From: Romanomermis culicivorax
Lineage: Eukaryota; Nematoda; Enoplea; Mermithida; Mermithidae
NCBI GenBank assembly: GCA_963922205.1
Contig: CAWUHX010000020.1
Span: 1,054,001 to 1,118,000, forward strand
DNA length: 64,000 nucleotides
Direction: 5' to 3'
Part shown: positions 42,442-52,438 of the stretch, piece by piece
Layout of the letters: each line of letters begins with the position of its first letter
How positions within the stretch are numbered: the stretch's first letter is position 1
Notes under the pieces: generated by a model
What the model saw: only the letters and a program-made list of their open reading frames with translations
Told to the model about the DNA's origin: nothing
The model's database searches: none
Program-made: the position numbers and the translations under genes

Positions 42442-44791
42442 CAATGCCCATCAGGCCAGATTCGTGACAATATGTGAAAACTTACAAACCACGTTTGTAC
42501 AGTTGTCTTTGATAATAAAATTGACCATAGTAACATCACTGTTTCTAGGGGTGAGTTTGTCAGCACCGGCGGCTCAGTATCAATTTTGTGGTCTCTCAAG
42601 AAGTGGACATCCACTTGAGTTACCCCTGCATGTAGAGTGTAAACCACTGCAATCTTCATGGAGTCCACGACGCATGAACATTACAGTGTATGTTCCTAGC
42701 TCAGACCGGATTACAACCACAGCGTGGAAATGCACATTGCGCACCCACAAAGTCTGCACCAACACTGGTTTCTTCGGCTCTAGGGGCATCACTGCAGACG
42801 TCATTACCACTCAGCACTTAGCGCCTGCGGCATGCACGCTAGCACATCGCACTAAGATGTTTGGTTCACAAAAACTTGTCGGCATCCGCCCTGGCTTTTA
42901 TAGCACAAATGAAACATTGGAAGTGATGTACGAATGGTGCTCCAGCGACGTCTGCAAGACAGTGACTAATCTCTTCATGGAGGAGGGACAAATCGCTTCG
43001 TGGGATGGCACTACAGCCCTAAGCACCTTAGGCGATGTAGGTGGATGCAGTCCCACTGCAGGTCAGTGCACTACTCTAGACGGGGTCATTGTCTGGCCTG
43101 CACAAAACTTCACGGCGCGGTGTCATTATCACCCCAAGGGAAATTACACTGCGTCCATGTCAGGGAACCACGTCATCATCAATGATCTACAGGTTGCCCT
43201 CAAGATCCCGGGAAACTCCCGCGTCTTCCAACTGTGCCCAGAACTACGTTCCACCACAGTCTGGACGGATCAGGGTCTTCTCCTACGCATCCACAGGAGA
43301 TACAATTTGACCCAAAGCTTGTTCAGGCTGGCAAAGGACACAGGTCCCGATCCTGTCAATGCCAAACTGAACTATCTGGCTCAGCAGATCAAGGAGTCGG
43401 AAATTAACGGTTTCCGGTTCACATGGCTTGAGCTCTGCTCTCACGCTCAATGCTATCTTGATCTGACTTGGCAGTTGCTTCGCTTCGACCCTACATTGGG
43501 TGCCCAGGCATTCCTCCAGAGGAATGACCTGATGGCGGAATTCACAGGCGATGCACTGACAATATGGCCATGTCAGAAGGTCAACGCCACCTATGTCTAC
43601 CACTCGTACCGGGTGGGGAACGTTTGCTACAAGTACTTACCTGTACAGGTCGGTGGTTCCATCTATTTCGCCACCCCCGGTGGTCCAGATCTCATTAAAT
43701 CTAGTCCAATTGTGCCGTGTCATCACCACTTCACAGGGATTTTCCGAAATCGCTCGGGCTGGTTTACTGAATCTGGCACGGTCCATGTGAGCCACATCCC
43801 ACTGGAACTCTTCTGGAAGCAGCGTTTCAACATCACTCACTTTGATGCACCAGCGCTCTTCCATGACCAGTTGGCGATGACCCCTTCAAACTTTGCCTTC
43901 TTTAAACAGTACGTTCACAAGACTGAGCAAATTGAAGCGGTACTAAACCAGCTGGTAAACTTTACCGCTGGTCTATCCCTGCAACCAGACGCCATCTACC
44001 AGGCTTTTGCAGGGGTAGGAACTGACATCAAGGCCTCCCTGGAAGGTGTCGGTTTGGCAGCAGACCATGTGATTACTGGTCAACAACACAACCTCATTCA
44101 GGGCTTGCATGCTGTCCTGAGCGGGCCGGTTCAGTTGATCTTTAACACCCTCATTACCCTGACAGTGCTGATTGGTGTCAGATACCTAGCCTACCTTGGT
44201 GTATCTTATTATCTCAGCTACCGTCTGCGGAACAAACAGGTCCAGTTTGTTAGCCGTTTCTCCCCGTTGGGTCTTTACCGCAAAGTCCAACGCTGGATTG
44301 GTTTTCACTACGTGCAGAACGACATGCCGTCCCAGCTCGATCGAATCACACCTTGTTTCGTCCTGCTGCTGGATACCAAGGAAACTCCTGCTTTCCTTGA
44401 CATGGGTTGCCCCCGCACTATCATTAGCCAACGTCTTCACAAGGCATTGGCTAAAGAAAGTCCGAAGGCGGTCATGGCGTTCCAGCAACATCACAACTTT
44501 AACCCATTGATGAGCATCAATGGTAAGGCCGTCCATACCATCCTTTCGGGACTATATGAGATCATGTTGCCCGGAAACCGCCAGCCGAACACACAGATTG
44601 ATATACATCTCCATGTGTGCAAGACTACGTCTCCCTTCTGGGCACCCATTGACCTTATACTCGGACTGGACTTCTTAGAACAGTTCAAGAACATTATGTT
44701 TGACTACCAACGTAATGTTTGTCGGCTGGACGCGGTAGAATTGCCCCTCCTGCTGACCACGCCAGAGATTGACCAGATCGACCCCTGGTGA
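42440..44791 (+). CDS. env: Envelope-like glycoprotein fused in frame to a retropepsin-like domain
   Basis: The frame has no ATG near the expected start, so splicing or a frameshift must supply it. A signal-peptide-like stretch (IIKLTIVTSLFLGVSLSAPA, near 42,510-42,570) is followed by a Cys-rich ectodomain of about 530 residues with many Asn-x-Ser/Thr sites (NITV, NETL, NFTA, NYTA, NLTQ, NATY, NRSG and others). A C-x(n)-C-x(n)-FFGS block lies near the N-terminus. A membrane helix (about 44,135-44,225, TLITLTVLIGVRYLAYLGV) and a tail follow. The Cys pattern and FFGS block recall glycoproteins of chuvirus-like negative-strand viruses captured by other retroelements; this is a weak inference. 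Without a stop the frame then enters a protease-like fold. Confidence 0.8.
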   Translation, partial: DNAHQARFVTICENLQTTFVQLSLIIKLTIVTSLFLGVSLSAPAAQYQFCGLSRSGHPLELPLHVECKPLQSSWSPRRMNITVYVPSSDRITTTAWKCTLRTHKVCTNTGFFGSRGITADVITTQHLAPAACTLAHRTKMFGSQKLVGIRPGFYSTNETLEVMYEWCSSDVCKTVTNLFMEEGQIASWDGTTALSTLGDVGGCSPTAGQCTTLDGVIVWPAQNFTARCHYHPKGNYTASMSGNHVIINDLQVALKIPGNSRVFQLCPELRSTTVWTDQGLLLRIHRRYNLTQSLFRLAKDTGPDPVNAKLNYLAQQIKESEINGFRFTWLELCSHAQCYLDLTWQLLRFDPTLGAQAFLQRNDLMAEFTGDALTIWPCQKVNATYVYHSYRVGNVCYKYLPVQVGGSIYFATPGGPDLIKSSPIVPCHHHFTGIFRNRSGWFTESGTVHVSHIPLELFWKQRFNITHFDAPALFHDQLAMTPSNFAFFKQYVHKTEQIEAVLNQLVNFTAGLSLQPDAIYQAFAGVGTDIKASLEGVGLAADHVITGQQHNLIQGLHAVLSGPVQLIFNTLITLTVLIGVRYLAYLGVSYYLSYRLRNKQVQFVSRFSPLGLYRKVQRWIGFHYVQNDMPSQLDRITPCFVLLLDTKETPAFLDMGCPRTIISQRLHKALAKESPKAVMAFQQHHNFNPLMSINGKAVHTILSGLYEIMLPGNRQPNTQIDIHLHVCKTTSPFWAPIDLILGLDFLEQFKNIMFDYQRNVCRLDAVELPLLLTTPEIDQIDPW
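44342..44739 (+). CDS. Retropepsin-like domain 1 (C-terminal to env)
   Basis: The order is a hydrophobic strand FVLLLD, then AFLDMGCPRTIIS at the place of the catalytic Asp-Thr/Ser-Gly loop, a flap-like region with MSINGKAV, and the closing LILGLDFLEQF motif. The triplet reads Asp-Met-Gly (codon ATG where Thr or Ser is usual). It is in one frame with the glycoprotein, an unusual context, because protease normally precedes RT. Confidence 0.7.
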
Positions 44792-45229
44792 GAGAACACA
44801 TGTTCTCTATCAAGGAACTCACACAGGTCGGGACCATGATCGCGGTCCAGGGCTTCGTCCATCTCTCGGCCACACTCACCGGCCTCCTCGGTTGCCTCAT
44901 CACGTGGGTCAACCAGGGGCTACCGGCCTTCCTCCAGATGGGCAAGTCGTCATTCATCGACCTTGCATGGGTCAGGTTGCCCTCGACCTCCGCCTGGAAA
45001 CTCTCCAGTTACGCTAGAGAAAGGCCGATTCCGTGAGCCAAGTGATTCAGATGCCCCGGCATCACCCGTGCCGAATGCGCCACCGCTATCAGACACCGAG
45101 ATTGAATCACTAGGAGCTACTCAGAGCCCAAGGGACCACTCAGACCACGTACTCACGGTACAGGATGAGTTCACCCTTCTAAATGACCCAGAACCCTCCG
45201 TCGGAGCTGATTCCAAAGCGGTCCGGTAA
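44788..45229 (+). CDS. Patchwork linker frames between the two protease-like domains
   Basis: Coding-like sequence moves through two frames. One, at 44,788-45,036, starts ATG AGAGAA and has a hydrophobic segment (LSATLTGLLGCLITWV). A second, at about 45,000-45,229, has a Pro/Ser/acidic segment (SDSDAPASPVPNAPPLSDTE) and runs to the start of the pol frame. They may be one protein broken by indels or two small ORFs. No homologue recognised. Confidence 0.35.
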
Positions 45230-45311
45230 GACTAAACACACTAGTGGTGCCACCACACCTGATTCCGGTCATGTGGTCTCTGCTTTCTACCCAAATGATA
45301 GTTGGACACCC

Positions 45312-45640
45312 CATATCGAAGTTCTCCTCAACAACTGGGTAGAAGCAAAGGCACTGGTCAACACAGGAGCTGTTTTCTCACTCCTGGGACACAAGTTAGC
45401 AGCCAAGCTCCCCAACTTGACACTTACACAAACCAGGGCTCGTCCTATCGCAGCCAACGGGTCCCCAATCCCACTGCTAGGAGCAGCCTACATCACGGTA
45501 ACAATGGCTGATATCTCTGAAAGGATTCAGGTCCCGATACAGGAGAACTGTTCAGCTGAACTGGTCCTAGGAACAAACTTCCTCGGCCAGTTCAATTGTG
45601 TCAGCTTGAACTGGGAGAAATCCTTCCTCCAGTTCAAGGA
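45312..45640 (+). pseudogene. Retropepsin-like domain 2
   Basis: A strand HIEVLLNNWVEAKALV leads to NTGAVFSLLG at the catalytic loop, then a flap region and the closing ELVLGTNFLGQF motif. The catalytic Asp is replaced by Asn (codon AAC), so this domain should be inactive as it stands. Its fold and place before RT are those of a normal Ty3 protease. Confidence 0.75.
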
Positions 45641-46129
45641 GAGCAAAATCCCCTGTGACGGTCTCATCCACAGCCCACCTTCTGCTCGTGGCGCCTTGCC
45701 CCTGAAGGACTTGGTGATTCTGGAGCCTCGCTCCCTGACACGATTCACTGTATCCATACCCCCAATCTATACCAAAGTACCTGAGGTGGCCTTCCTCCCA
45801 AAGCACCTCACGGGATCTCACAGAAATGTATATTTTGCTGGGAGCGTGAGTAGCCTGACCAACGGTCACATACCACTTCAAGTAGTTAACCTGAATACTC
45901 ATTCCGTGGTTCTCTACCCGCACATGACCGTCGGTCATGTGCAGATGCATAGTGAGCCCTCACGGGGATCACCGGTTGACTCAGACACCGTCCTCGACCG
46001 TCAATGGGTGGAGGCCAATGCTGTAATCTCACTGGACATCTCCCCTCGGGACCGGGCAGCCTTACTCGACCTACTGGTTGCATACACCGACCTTTATGCT
46101 CTTGATGAAAAGGACACAGGTTCCACTGA

Positions 46130-46890
46130 TCTCGTCCAGCAGGAAATCAGCACGGGCAATGCCTGCCCAGTTCCCCGTTTCCCTTACCGGTCCTCACCTA
46201 AGGAAAAGGATCTCATCATGCAGGAGGTCAAGGCACTCCAGGACAAAGGTATTATCCGGCCGAGCACGTCACCGTGGGCTACTAATACTGTCCTGGTATG
46301 CAAGAAAAACGGTTCTCACCGTATGTGTGTTGATTTTTGTGGTCTTAACAAGGTCATGAAAAAGGATGTCTACCCTCTCCCACGGATAGATGACATCCTT
46401 GACACACTCAAGGGCATGAAGTATTTCACTACCCTTGATCAGGCTAACGCTTATTGGTCAATCCCGATTGCCGAGGCAGATAAAGAAAAGACGGATTCAA
46501 CACGCCCATCGGACTTTATGAATTCAATTATTTGCCTTTCGGTCTGTGCAACGCACCAGGGACGTTTCAATGCCTCATGGACCTTCTCCTTACAGGAATC
46601 CAAAGGCGCACGGTTCTGACCTATCTCGATGACATTTTGGTGTTCAGGAAGTCTCACACCCAAATGCTTGAGCGCCTGGCAGATGTGTTCGCCCATCTTC
46701 GCCAGGGTGGAATGAAGCTCAGACTGAGCAAGTGCAAATTCTCGCACTCGGAGGTAGAGTACCTAGGCTATCGCATCTCACAGAGCGGCCTAGAACCAGA
46801 CCAAGTCAAGCTGGCCGCCGCCCAAAACCAACCTATTCCACAAAACGCCAAAGACATCAAGTCCTTCCTAGGCCTCGTGTCTTACTAGAG
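46130..46890 (+). pseudogene. Reverse transcriptase domain
   Basis: Conserved blocks in order: PRFPYRSSPKEKDLI, GIIRPSTSPWATNTVLV, RMCVDFCGLNKV, YPLPRIDDIL, the FTTLDQANAYWSIPI block, then in the shifted frame LPFGLCNAPGTFQ, the catalytic YLDD at 46,622-46,633, and VEYLGYRIS. The usual Asp-Tyr-Arg block reads Asp-Phe-Cys. The frame change lies between the second and third catalytic regions, and a TAG at 46,886 falls at the thumb. Confidence 0.9.
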
Positions 46891-47374
46891 GCGTTTCATC
46901 CCTGGTTGTGCCCTGTTCAGCGAGCCACTAACCAAGCTCTTACGGAAGGAAATCACTTTCCAGTGGTCAAAACCTCAGCAGGAGGCGTTCGACGAACTCC
47001 GCCGATTGCTGACCAACCCTCCTATCCTGTGCCACCCGGACTTCTTGAAATCCTTTATCCTTCAGACTGATGCAAGTATTTCAGGGATAGGAGCGGTTCT
47101 AAGCCAGTTAGACGAATTTGGATACCACCATCCTGTCGCGTACGCCAGCCGAGGGTTAACAGCGGCCGAGAAAAACTATTCCATTACAGAACTGGAAACT
47201 CTCGCTGTTGTCCATTTCGTCAAGCACTTTCGGCCATACCTCTTCCAGCACGAGGTGGTCGTTCAGACTGACCATACAGCGGTCAAAGCAGTATTGGAGA
47301 AGCCTAACCCCTCTGCTGGGATCGCTCAATGGGGACTCGCGCTCACCGAATTCAAACTGACAATTCGGCCGTGA
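46889..47374 (+). pseudogene. RNase H domain
   Basis: The frame shows ILQTDASISGIGAVLSQ (first catalytic Asp), YSITELETLAVVHFVKHFR (Glu) and VVQTDHTAVKAVL (Asp), the Ty3 RNase H signature. It ends at TGA 47,372-47,374, just before the NADALSRLP motif that closes the domain and which continues in the same frame. Confidence 0.85.
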
Positions 47375-47649
47375 AAAGGTCAGTCTAATGGTAATGCTGA
47401 CGCATTATCACGCCTGCCGGATCCTACTTCCCTCACTGGTCAGAGTATTGATGATACTCCCCTTTACAGACCTGAGGGACATGTTATGATGATCACCGAT
47501 GGTGTGCAGCACCTGGCGAGATCAAGAACTTTGACCGATGGTGTGCAGCACCTGGCGCGATCAAGTATTTCAGCACTGATCACTGCTGGCGCGGAGCGCC
47601 CGGTACGATCAGAGACTTATGCCGAGATATCGGTTGGTGCGCAGCACCC

Positions 47650-48868
47650 CGACCTTCTCGCTGCTGAGCTGGAGGATCCGGAGTTAGCCGACATCATTCG
47701 CTCTCTTAAGCCCCTGGGCCACCAGAATGATGTGCAAGGCTACCATCTGTTGGATAACGTTCTTCAGAAATGGACAGGCGAGTCCAACAAGATTGTCATA
47801 CCCAGATCCATGGTTACTACCATTATCCGGGATCATCATGATGACATCTTAGCTGGACACTGTGGTGCTAAACGTACTGCGTGGCTCATTGCTCGCAGAT
47901 ACCACTGGCCTTCCCTCGGTCGGGATGTCAAGTCCTTCTGTCAGCGGGATGTCAAGTCCTTCTGTCAGCCGTGTGATCTTTGCCAATGGAATAAGCCCGC
48001 TCGACAGAAAACCACTGGGACCCTGAAACCCATCACCATCACGGGACCGTTTCATCGGGTAGGTGTTGACTGCATGGGACCAATGACCACTAGTGAAGCT
48101 GGCAACCATTTCATTGTAGTCTTCATCGACTACTTTACGAAATGGGTCGAGGCTTTTGCTACTCCGGATATCACTGCGCACACCATAGCCCGACTGTTTG
48201 TAACGCAAATTGTCTGCCGGCATGGGGCACTGCAGATTCTTCAGTCCGATCGTGGCACTGATTTCACATCAAAACTGATGACTGAGATCACTGCAATCTG
48301 TTCAACGAAGAAGATCCACTCTACCGCCTATCATCGGATGACCAATGGCGAGGTGGAAAGAGCTAATCAGACGCTAGCCACACGGCTATGTATGTATGTT
48401 CACCACGGACATAGAGATTGGGATGAACACCTACCATACGCTGTGTTTGCCGTCAATATCAGCATGAATGAGTCAACAGGGTACTCCCCCTTTGAACTCA
48501 TGTACGGTCGCACACCCATGCTCCCTGTTGATGCCACGCTCTCATCCAACCCTCCGGCCCATATCATTAATGTTTCCTCATATGATATGGAGGTTGTCAA
48601 ACGTCATTTCACGAATGTGTTAACCTTAATCCAGAGTCGGATTGAGAGAGCACAGGAGGCCTATGCACGGTCCAATGACCGGAGGGCACAAGATGTCTCG
48701 TACAAAGTAGGGGATCAGGTGCTCAAACTGCACACTTCCAGCAAACATGGACTCACTCCTAAATTGCTGCCCATCTACGATGGGCCCTATCTTGTAACAA
48801 GTGTGGCATATCCCAATGTCACACTTCGTCTCGAGACGGATCAGGAAGACACTGTACATGTCAACTAG
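47650..48868 (+). pseudogene. Integrase domain
   Basis: The zinc-binding domain shows an AGHCGAKRT block and a CDLCQ pair. The core has D (48,068), D (48,248) and E (48,356), with D-x35-E spacing between the last two. The C-terminal domain has VGDQVLKLH and a GPYLVTSV (GPY-type) motif. A 24-bp tandem duplication (47,921-47,944 and 47,945-47,968) repeats RDVKSFCQ next to the zinc ligands. TAG 48,866-48,868 cuts the tail. Confidence 0.9.
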
Positions 48869-49064
48869 CTTCGACTTTACGTGTCCCCTGACCCACCGAG
48901 TGAAGCAGAGGATACACCTCCCACTTCACAGGCAGCGGATTGGGCACCCTTGTTGTTTCCTTCAACAAGTCAGGACTTTACACCAAATGTGATTGACCCA
49001 CATCTTGATGCAGAGGTCCCCGACCACTAATTCAAGATGTCTTCTCTTCATTGTCCCTGCTTAC

Positions 49065-49098
49065 GGACGAGGACGTCCTTTTTCGAAGGACCGCCGTG
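49065..49098 (+). repeat. 34-bp direct repeat, copy 1
   Basis: GGACGAGGACGTCC...CCGCCGTG is repeated at 49,545-49,578 with two mismatches. The second copy overlaps the first bases of the 3' LTR. Confidence 0.7.
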
Positions 49099-49188
49099 CC
49101 CCTCACAAAGTATCCATTCTTATCCATGCTGGATCTTAGTGGATAGAAGAGAATGTGCAGCAACCAGAGCATCACATCATAGGCCCAT

Positions 49189-49318
49189 CCCTGCCGTAGC
49201 CTACACCTCACTGGGCGCATCCCCTGCGATAGCCTACACCTCACTGGGTGCATCCCCTGCGATAGCCCGATAGCCTACACCTCACTGGCCGCATCCTCTG
49301 CGATAGCCTACATCTCGC
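49189..49318 (+). repeat. ~33 bp tandem repeat, ~4 copies, 3' untranslated region
   Basis: The unit is close to CCTGCGATAGCCTACACCTC then ACTGGGCGCATCC. The third copy carries a small internal duplication. It lies between pol and the 3' LTR. Confidence 0.8.
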
Positions 49319-49576
49319 CCTGAAAATTTTTCTTTTCTGTGTTCTAGACTTTCGCACAGGATATTCAATGCCGGCAACTTCACCCATCAATGATTTCCGG
49401 TTACCATACTGTCGAACGAATCACGATCAAAGAAGGCTCCATCCGCCAACAACCCTACGGACCTATTTGACCACTCGCCGTCACACCTCGGAATGACCAA
49501 CGACCACGGACACGCCGCACAAACCTCACCACTAACCACAGCAAGGACGAGGACGCCCTTTTTCGAAAGACCGCCG

Positions 49577-50966
49577 TGTCACATGCCGCTCAATTTCCCC
49601 AACGTCACGTGATCCCAATCATGTCAACATTTTGTTTTTCTCCATGTTTTGTTTATTACTCATTCATGTTTCATTTATTTTATTTCTACACATGCACTTT
49701 GCATTTGTTTTTTATATTTTCATGTATTTCTATGTTTCGTTTTCGTTGTATTTTATTTCTTTATGCACGTGGGCTACAGTAGGCCCTTTAGCTATAAACT
49801 TCCGCCAACCGTGCTCCACGAGCACATGGCTATTTTTGGTGCATTCCATGCACCTCTTATCACCAAAAATTAGCATCGTTTTTGTTACGCAAAAACGACT
49901 AGCCAAGAAGTTTAGCTAAAGACGCTCATATGCTTAGCATAGGCACTGCAGTCGGCCTCAGTGCTAAACGCATGTGAGCGAAAAAAATGTCTATGTGCAC
50001 ATAGGCATCTTCTGCATCGCGTCTAGCTGCAGAAGTTAGCTTTGATGCCGAGAAACTCCGCCCAAGCTGCAGCTGTAGCCAAACATGTCCTTAAAAGGAC
50101 ATGTTTCTTTAACTTTTCGCTCATTTTCCTGGGTTTTATCCCTGGGTCCGATTTGTTGTCAGCATCCGCCGCCTTTCGCCTAATTTGAATAAATTTGAAT
50201 ATCCATCTTCACTGCGTCCGCGGCCTTTTATTTTAAATAAATTTGTATACACTTGCATCTTTTGCTGCATCCCCCGCCGATTCTACTTACAGTACCCGCT
50301 GCCCATCAGTGCCAGGTGTCCGACCGCCCCGGTCAACAAAGGATAAGCGAGAGTCGCCTCCCGATTGCCAACATCTGTTGCCCAAGGACTCGTGTGGATC
50401 GAATCCCCGTTCCGTGCCAGAAGACCAAAAGTTCCCAGGGACCTGCCGCCTGTTTTCGTCGAATAGCTTGAGAAACAGGACTAGGTGAGTCTTCTCAGGG
50501 GATTGTTGTTATTGTGGGGTATTTTTGGGGAACCCTTCTTAAGTCGGTTTCCCAGGTTTTCCCCAGATAAGTAGGGCTCTCACCTCTCAGGTTCGGGCTA
50601 ATAAGGGACTGTCTGGTTCATAATCGGGTCCCACAAATTAGGTCATTTTACGGGTGACCCTGTCCCCACTCTCACTGAGCAGGACTCGGGGATTGTCACA
50701 CCTAGCCTGGTGGCGTTGTCCATTACCCTACAGTAAGACCCCAGGACAACACCAGAGGGAACCAGCTATAGGCCTCCCTATAGCCACCACTCGCCGGGTT
50801 AGGCCCCCAAGACCATCCAGGGAGCCTGGGGAAAATGCCAGTATCCATCAGGAGTCACAGCCTATTACTCACTGTAATAGGATCAATCTGATATGGTTCA
50901 CCATCAATGTGACTGGTAAAACACGGTTCTACCTGATGTGATACCCAAACCTCCCCGGCTCCCCCG
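49577..50966 (+). repeat. 3' LTR
   Basis: It matches the 5' LTR over its full length with about 37 substitutions and one A-run indel. It starts TGTCAC. No polypurine tract precedes it; the adjoining sequence is part of a 34-bp direct repeat. The LTR signals (TATAAA, GTGAGT donor at 50,485, p53-type pair at 50,081-50,106) are conserved. Confidence 0.95.
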
Positions 50967-51368
50967 ATTTTCTTCTTTCTACTTTTTCATTATTCTATCT
51001 TCTTAGTCATCACAGTCTAAACTTTATTCTTTCACTGTTATTCCGCCTCCGCCCTTGCGTATAAATCACATTTTTTGTTCATTTTTCAGTCGGTTTTTGC
51101 TCCCTCCCCTTTTCCTATTTCCCCGACCGAATGCTGTCCGCACATTTCCCTATGCCATCTGACGGCCTGTACTTTCGGCCATTTTGAATACTTCCCGCTC
51201 GTTTTACGTCATTATTCCTCTGTACGTTTTGCATATTTCCGTTATGAATAAATTAGAAACCCCAAATCGGTCCAATCGTCTTTTAGATTCATGGGAAATA
51301 TAAAAAAGTCCATCCAACGATATCTACTCCAGAATCATTTATTCTCATCGTTTATCGAATATCCCCTC

Positions 51369-52430
51369 CAGGCTTTTTTTAGTCATTTTAGGGGCCTGAG
51401 CCCCTAAAATTTTGGAAATCGCTCCTAAAATTTTGGCGCCTAAAATGTTGACTTATTTATTTATATCTTAGCAAATTATAGTTATTTTTATTCAATTTCA
51501 GATTAAGTAAGTGTTTTACTGGCTCTAAAATCATGAAACACCGAAAATTTTTCGGCGCTTTGCGCCGGATCTCATTCTATAATTTTTGTACATTGTTCTG
51601 TTCACTGTTTTTCTACAAATCAAACTTTCTGGGGGAAAAAATTCTCGAAATAGAGAAAAATATGGGTGTTCGACGAACGAAAGATGAACTTCGGTGCATT
51701 TGAGAAATCAGAATCTCAATATTTCCATTTTTGTAACAATTGTTTTAAATATGGAGCCCAGTTTGAATTCTTGATCATAACGGATGTGAATTTCATAAAT
51801 TTCAACTTTAATTTGGATTTTTCAAACTTATGAGAGTATGAACATGTTTTTTTAATTTGTAAAATGATGTATACATGTTTTCGAGCATTATTTTTATTGA
51901 ATAAGTCATCCTTAAATTGATTTTCCGGCATTTTATAGTGTCAAAATCTTTAAAAAAAATCGTTGCGGTGCACCGGAAAGACGTAGGAAACAACAGAACA
52001 ATAAGAACAGAAGCTGTATTTTCAATACCCTACACTTTTGAGTCAGAAGGAAATGAACTCAAATGCCATCTTGTAAGAAGGTTTGAACAAAAATAAATGA
52101 AATATCATGGTTTTTGCATAAAAAATGTTCTTTGTACATAGATTTCTCGGCCGATCTTTGTACATGTAGATAGAAGCCTGTAACCGAAAACACTGGTTGG
52201 AAATCAAATTTGGAACAGTAATTTCTTCTGACATGTATCAACTGATTGTATATCTATGTATATAATTTAATTATATACGGTCCACAGTGCGTTACAAGCC
52301 TATTTTTCGTTAGCCTATTTTTCGAAATTTTCCAATTAAAAATTTTTGGCTTCCGAAACTTCAATTTGGCCCCTAAAAATTTAGGCCTAAAAGCTATTTG
52401 GCTCCGGGTTTTCAAATCAAAAAAGGCCTA
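51369..52430. mobile_element. hAT-like element, CAGGCTTTTTT family
   Basis: The ends CAGGCTTTTTTTAG and AAAAAAGGCCTA are imperfect inverted repeats. An 8-bp duplication ATCCCCTC is perfect (51,361-51,368, 52,431-52,438). It contains the palindrome CGGCGCTTTGCGCCGG at 51,553-51,568. No transposase frame. Confidence 0.8.
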
Positions 52431-52438
52431 ATCCCCTC

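Larger units (their letters stand above)
45183..49030 (+). pseudogene. pol: pol (protease-like, RT, RNase H, integrase), disrupted
   Basis: Pol supplies cDNA synthesis and integration. The first part (45,183-46,619) is in one frame. A one-base frame change near 46,49x in RT moves the reading to another frame, which continues to 49,030 with three in-frame stops at 46,886-46,888 (TAG), 47,372-47,374 (TGA) and 48,866-48,868 (TAG). Domain order: retropepsin-like 2, RT, RNase H, integrase, Pro/Asp-rich tail. The order RT-RNase H-IN and motif forms are those of Metaviridae. This copy cannot make an intact pol product. Confidence 0.9.
34702..50966 (+). mobile_element. 16.3 kb Ty3-type LTR retroelement with env between gag and pol
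   Basis: Two direct LTRs of about 1,389 and 1,390 bp enclose gag, a Pro/Ala-rich ORF, an envelope-like glycoprotein joined to a retropepsin-like domain, a second retropepsin-like domain, RT, RNase H and integrase. RT with YLDD, RNase H before integrase, and an integrase with a GPY-type tail put it in Metaviridae. A hand comparison of the LTRs finds about 37 substitutions, mostly transitions (about 97% identity), so it is not a fresh insertion. Coding regions are clearly more GC-rich than the flanks. No certain target duplication: the left flank ends in a T-run, and ATTTT follows the right LTR. Pol is broken, so this copy is not autonomous. Confidence 0.95.

Noticed and set aside
34696-50971. 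TTTT as target duplication of the LTR element
   Set aside because: The left flank is a T-run and the right flank is ATTTT, so a 4-bp match is uninformative.
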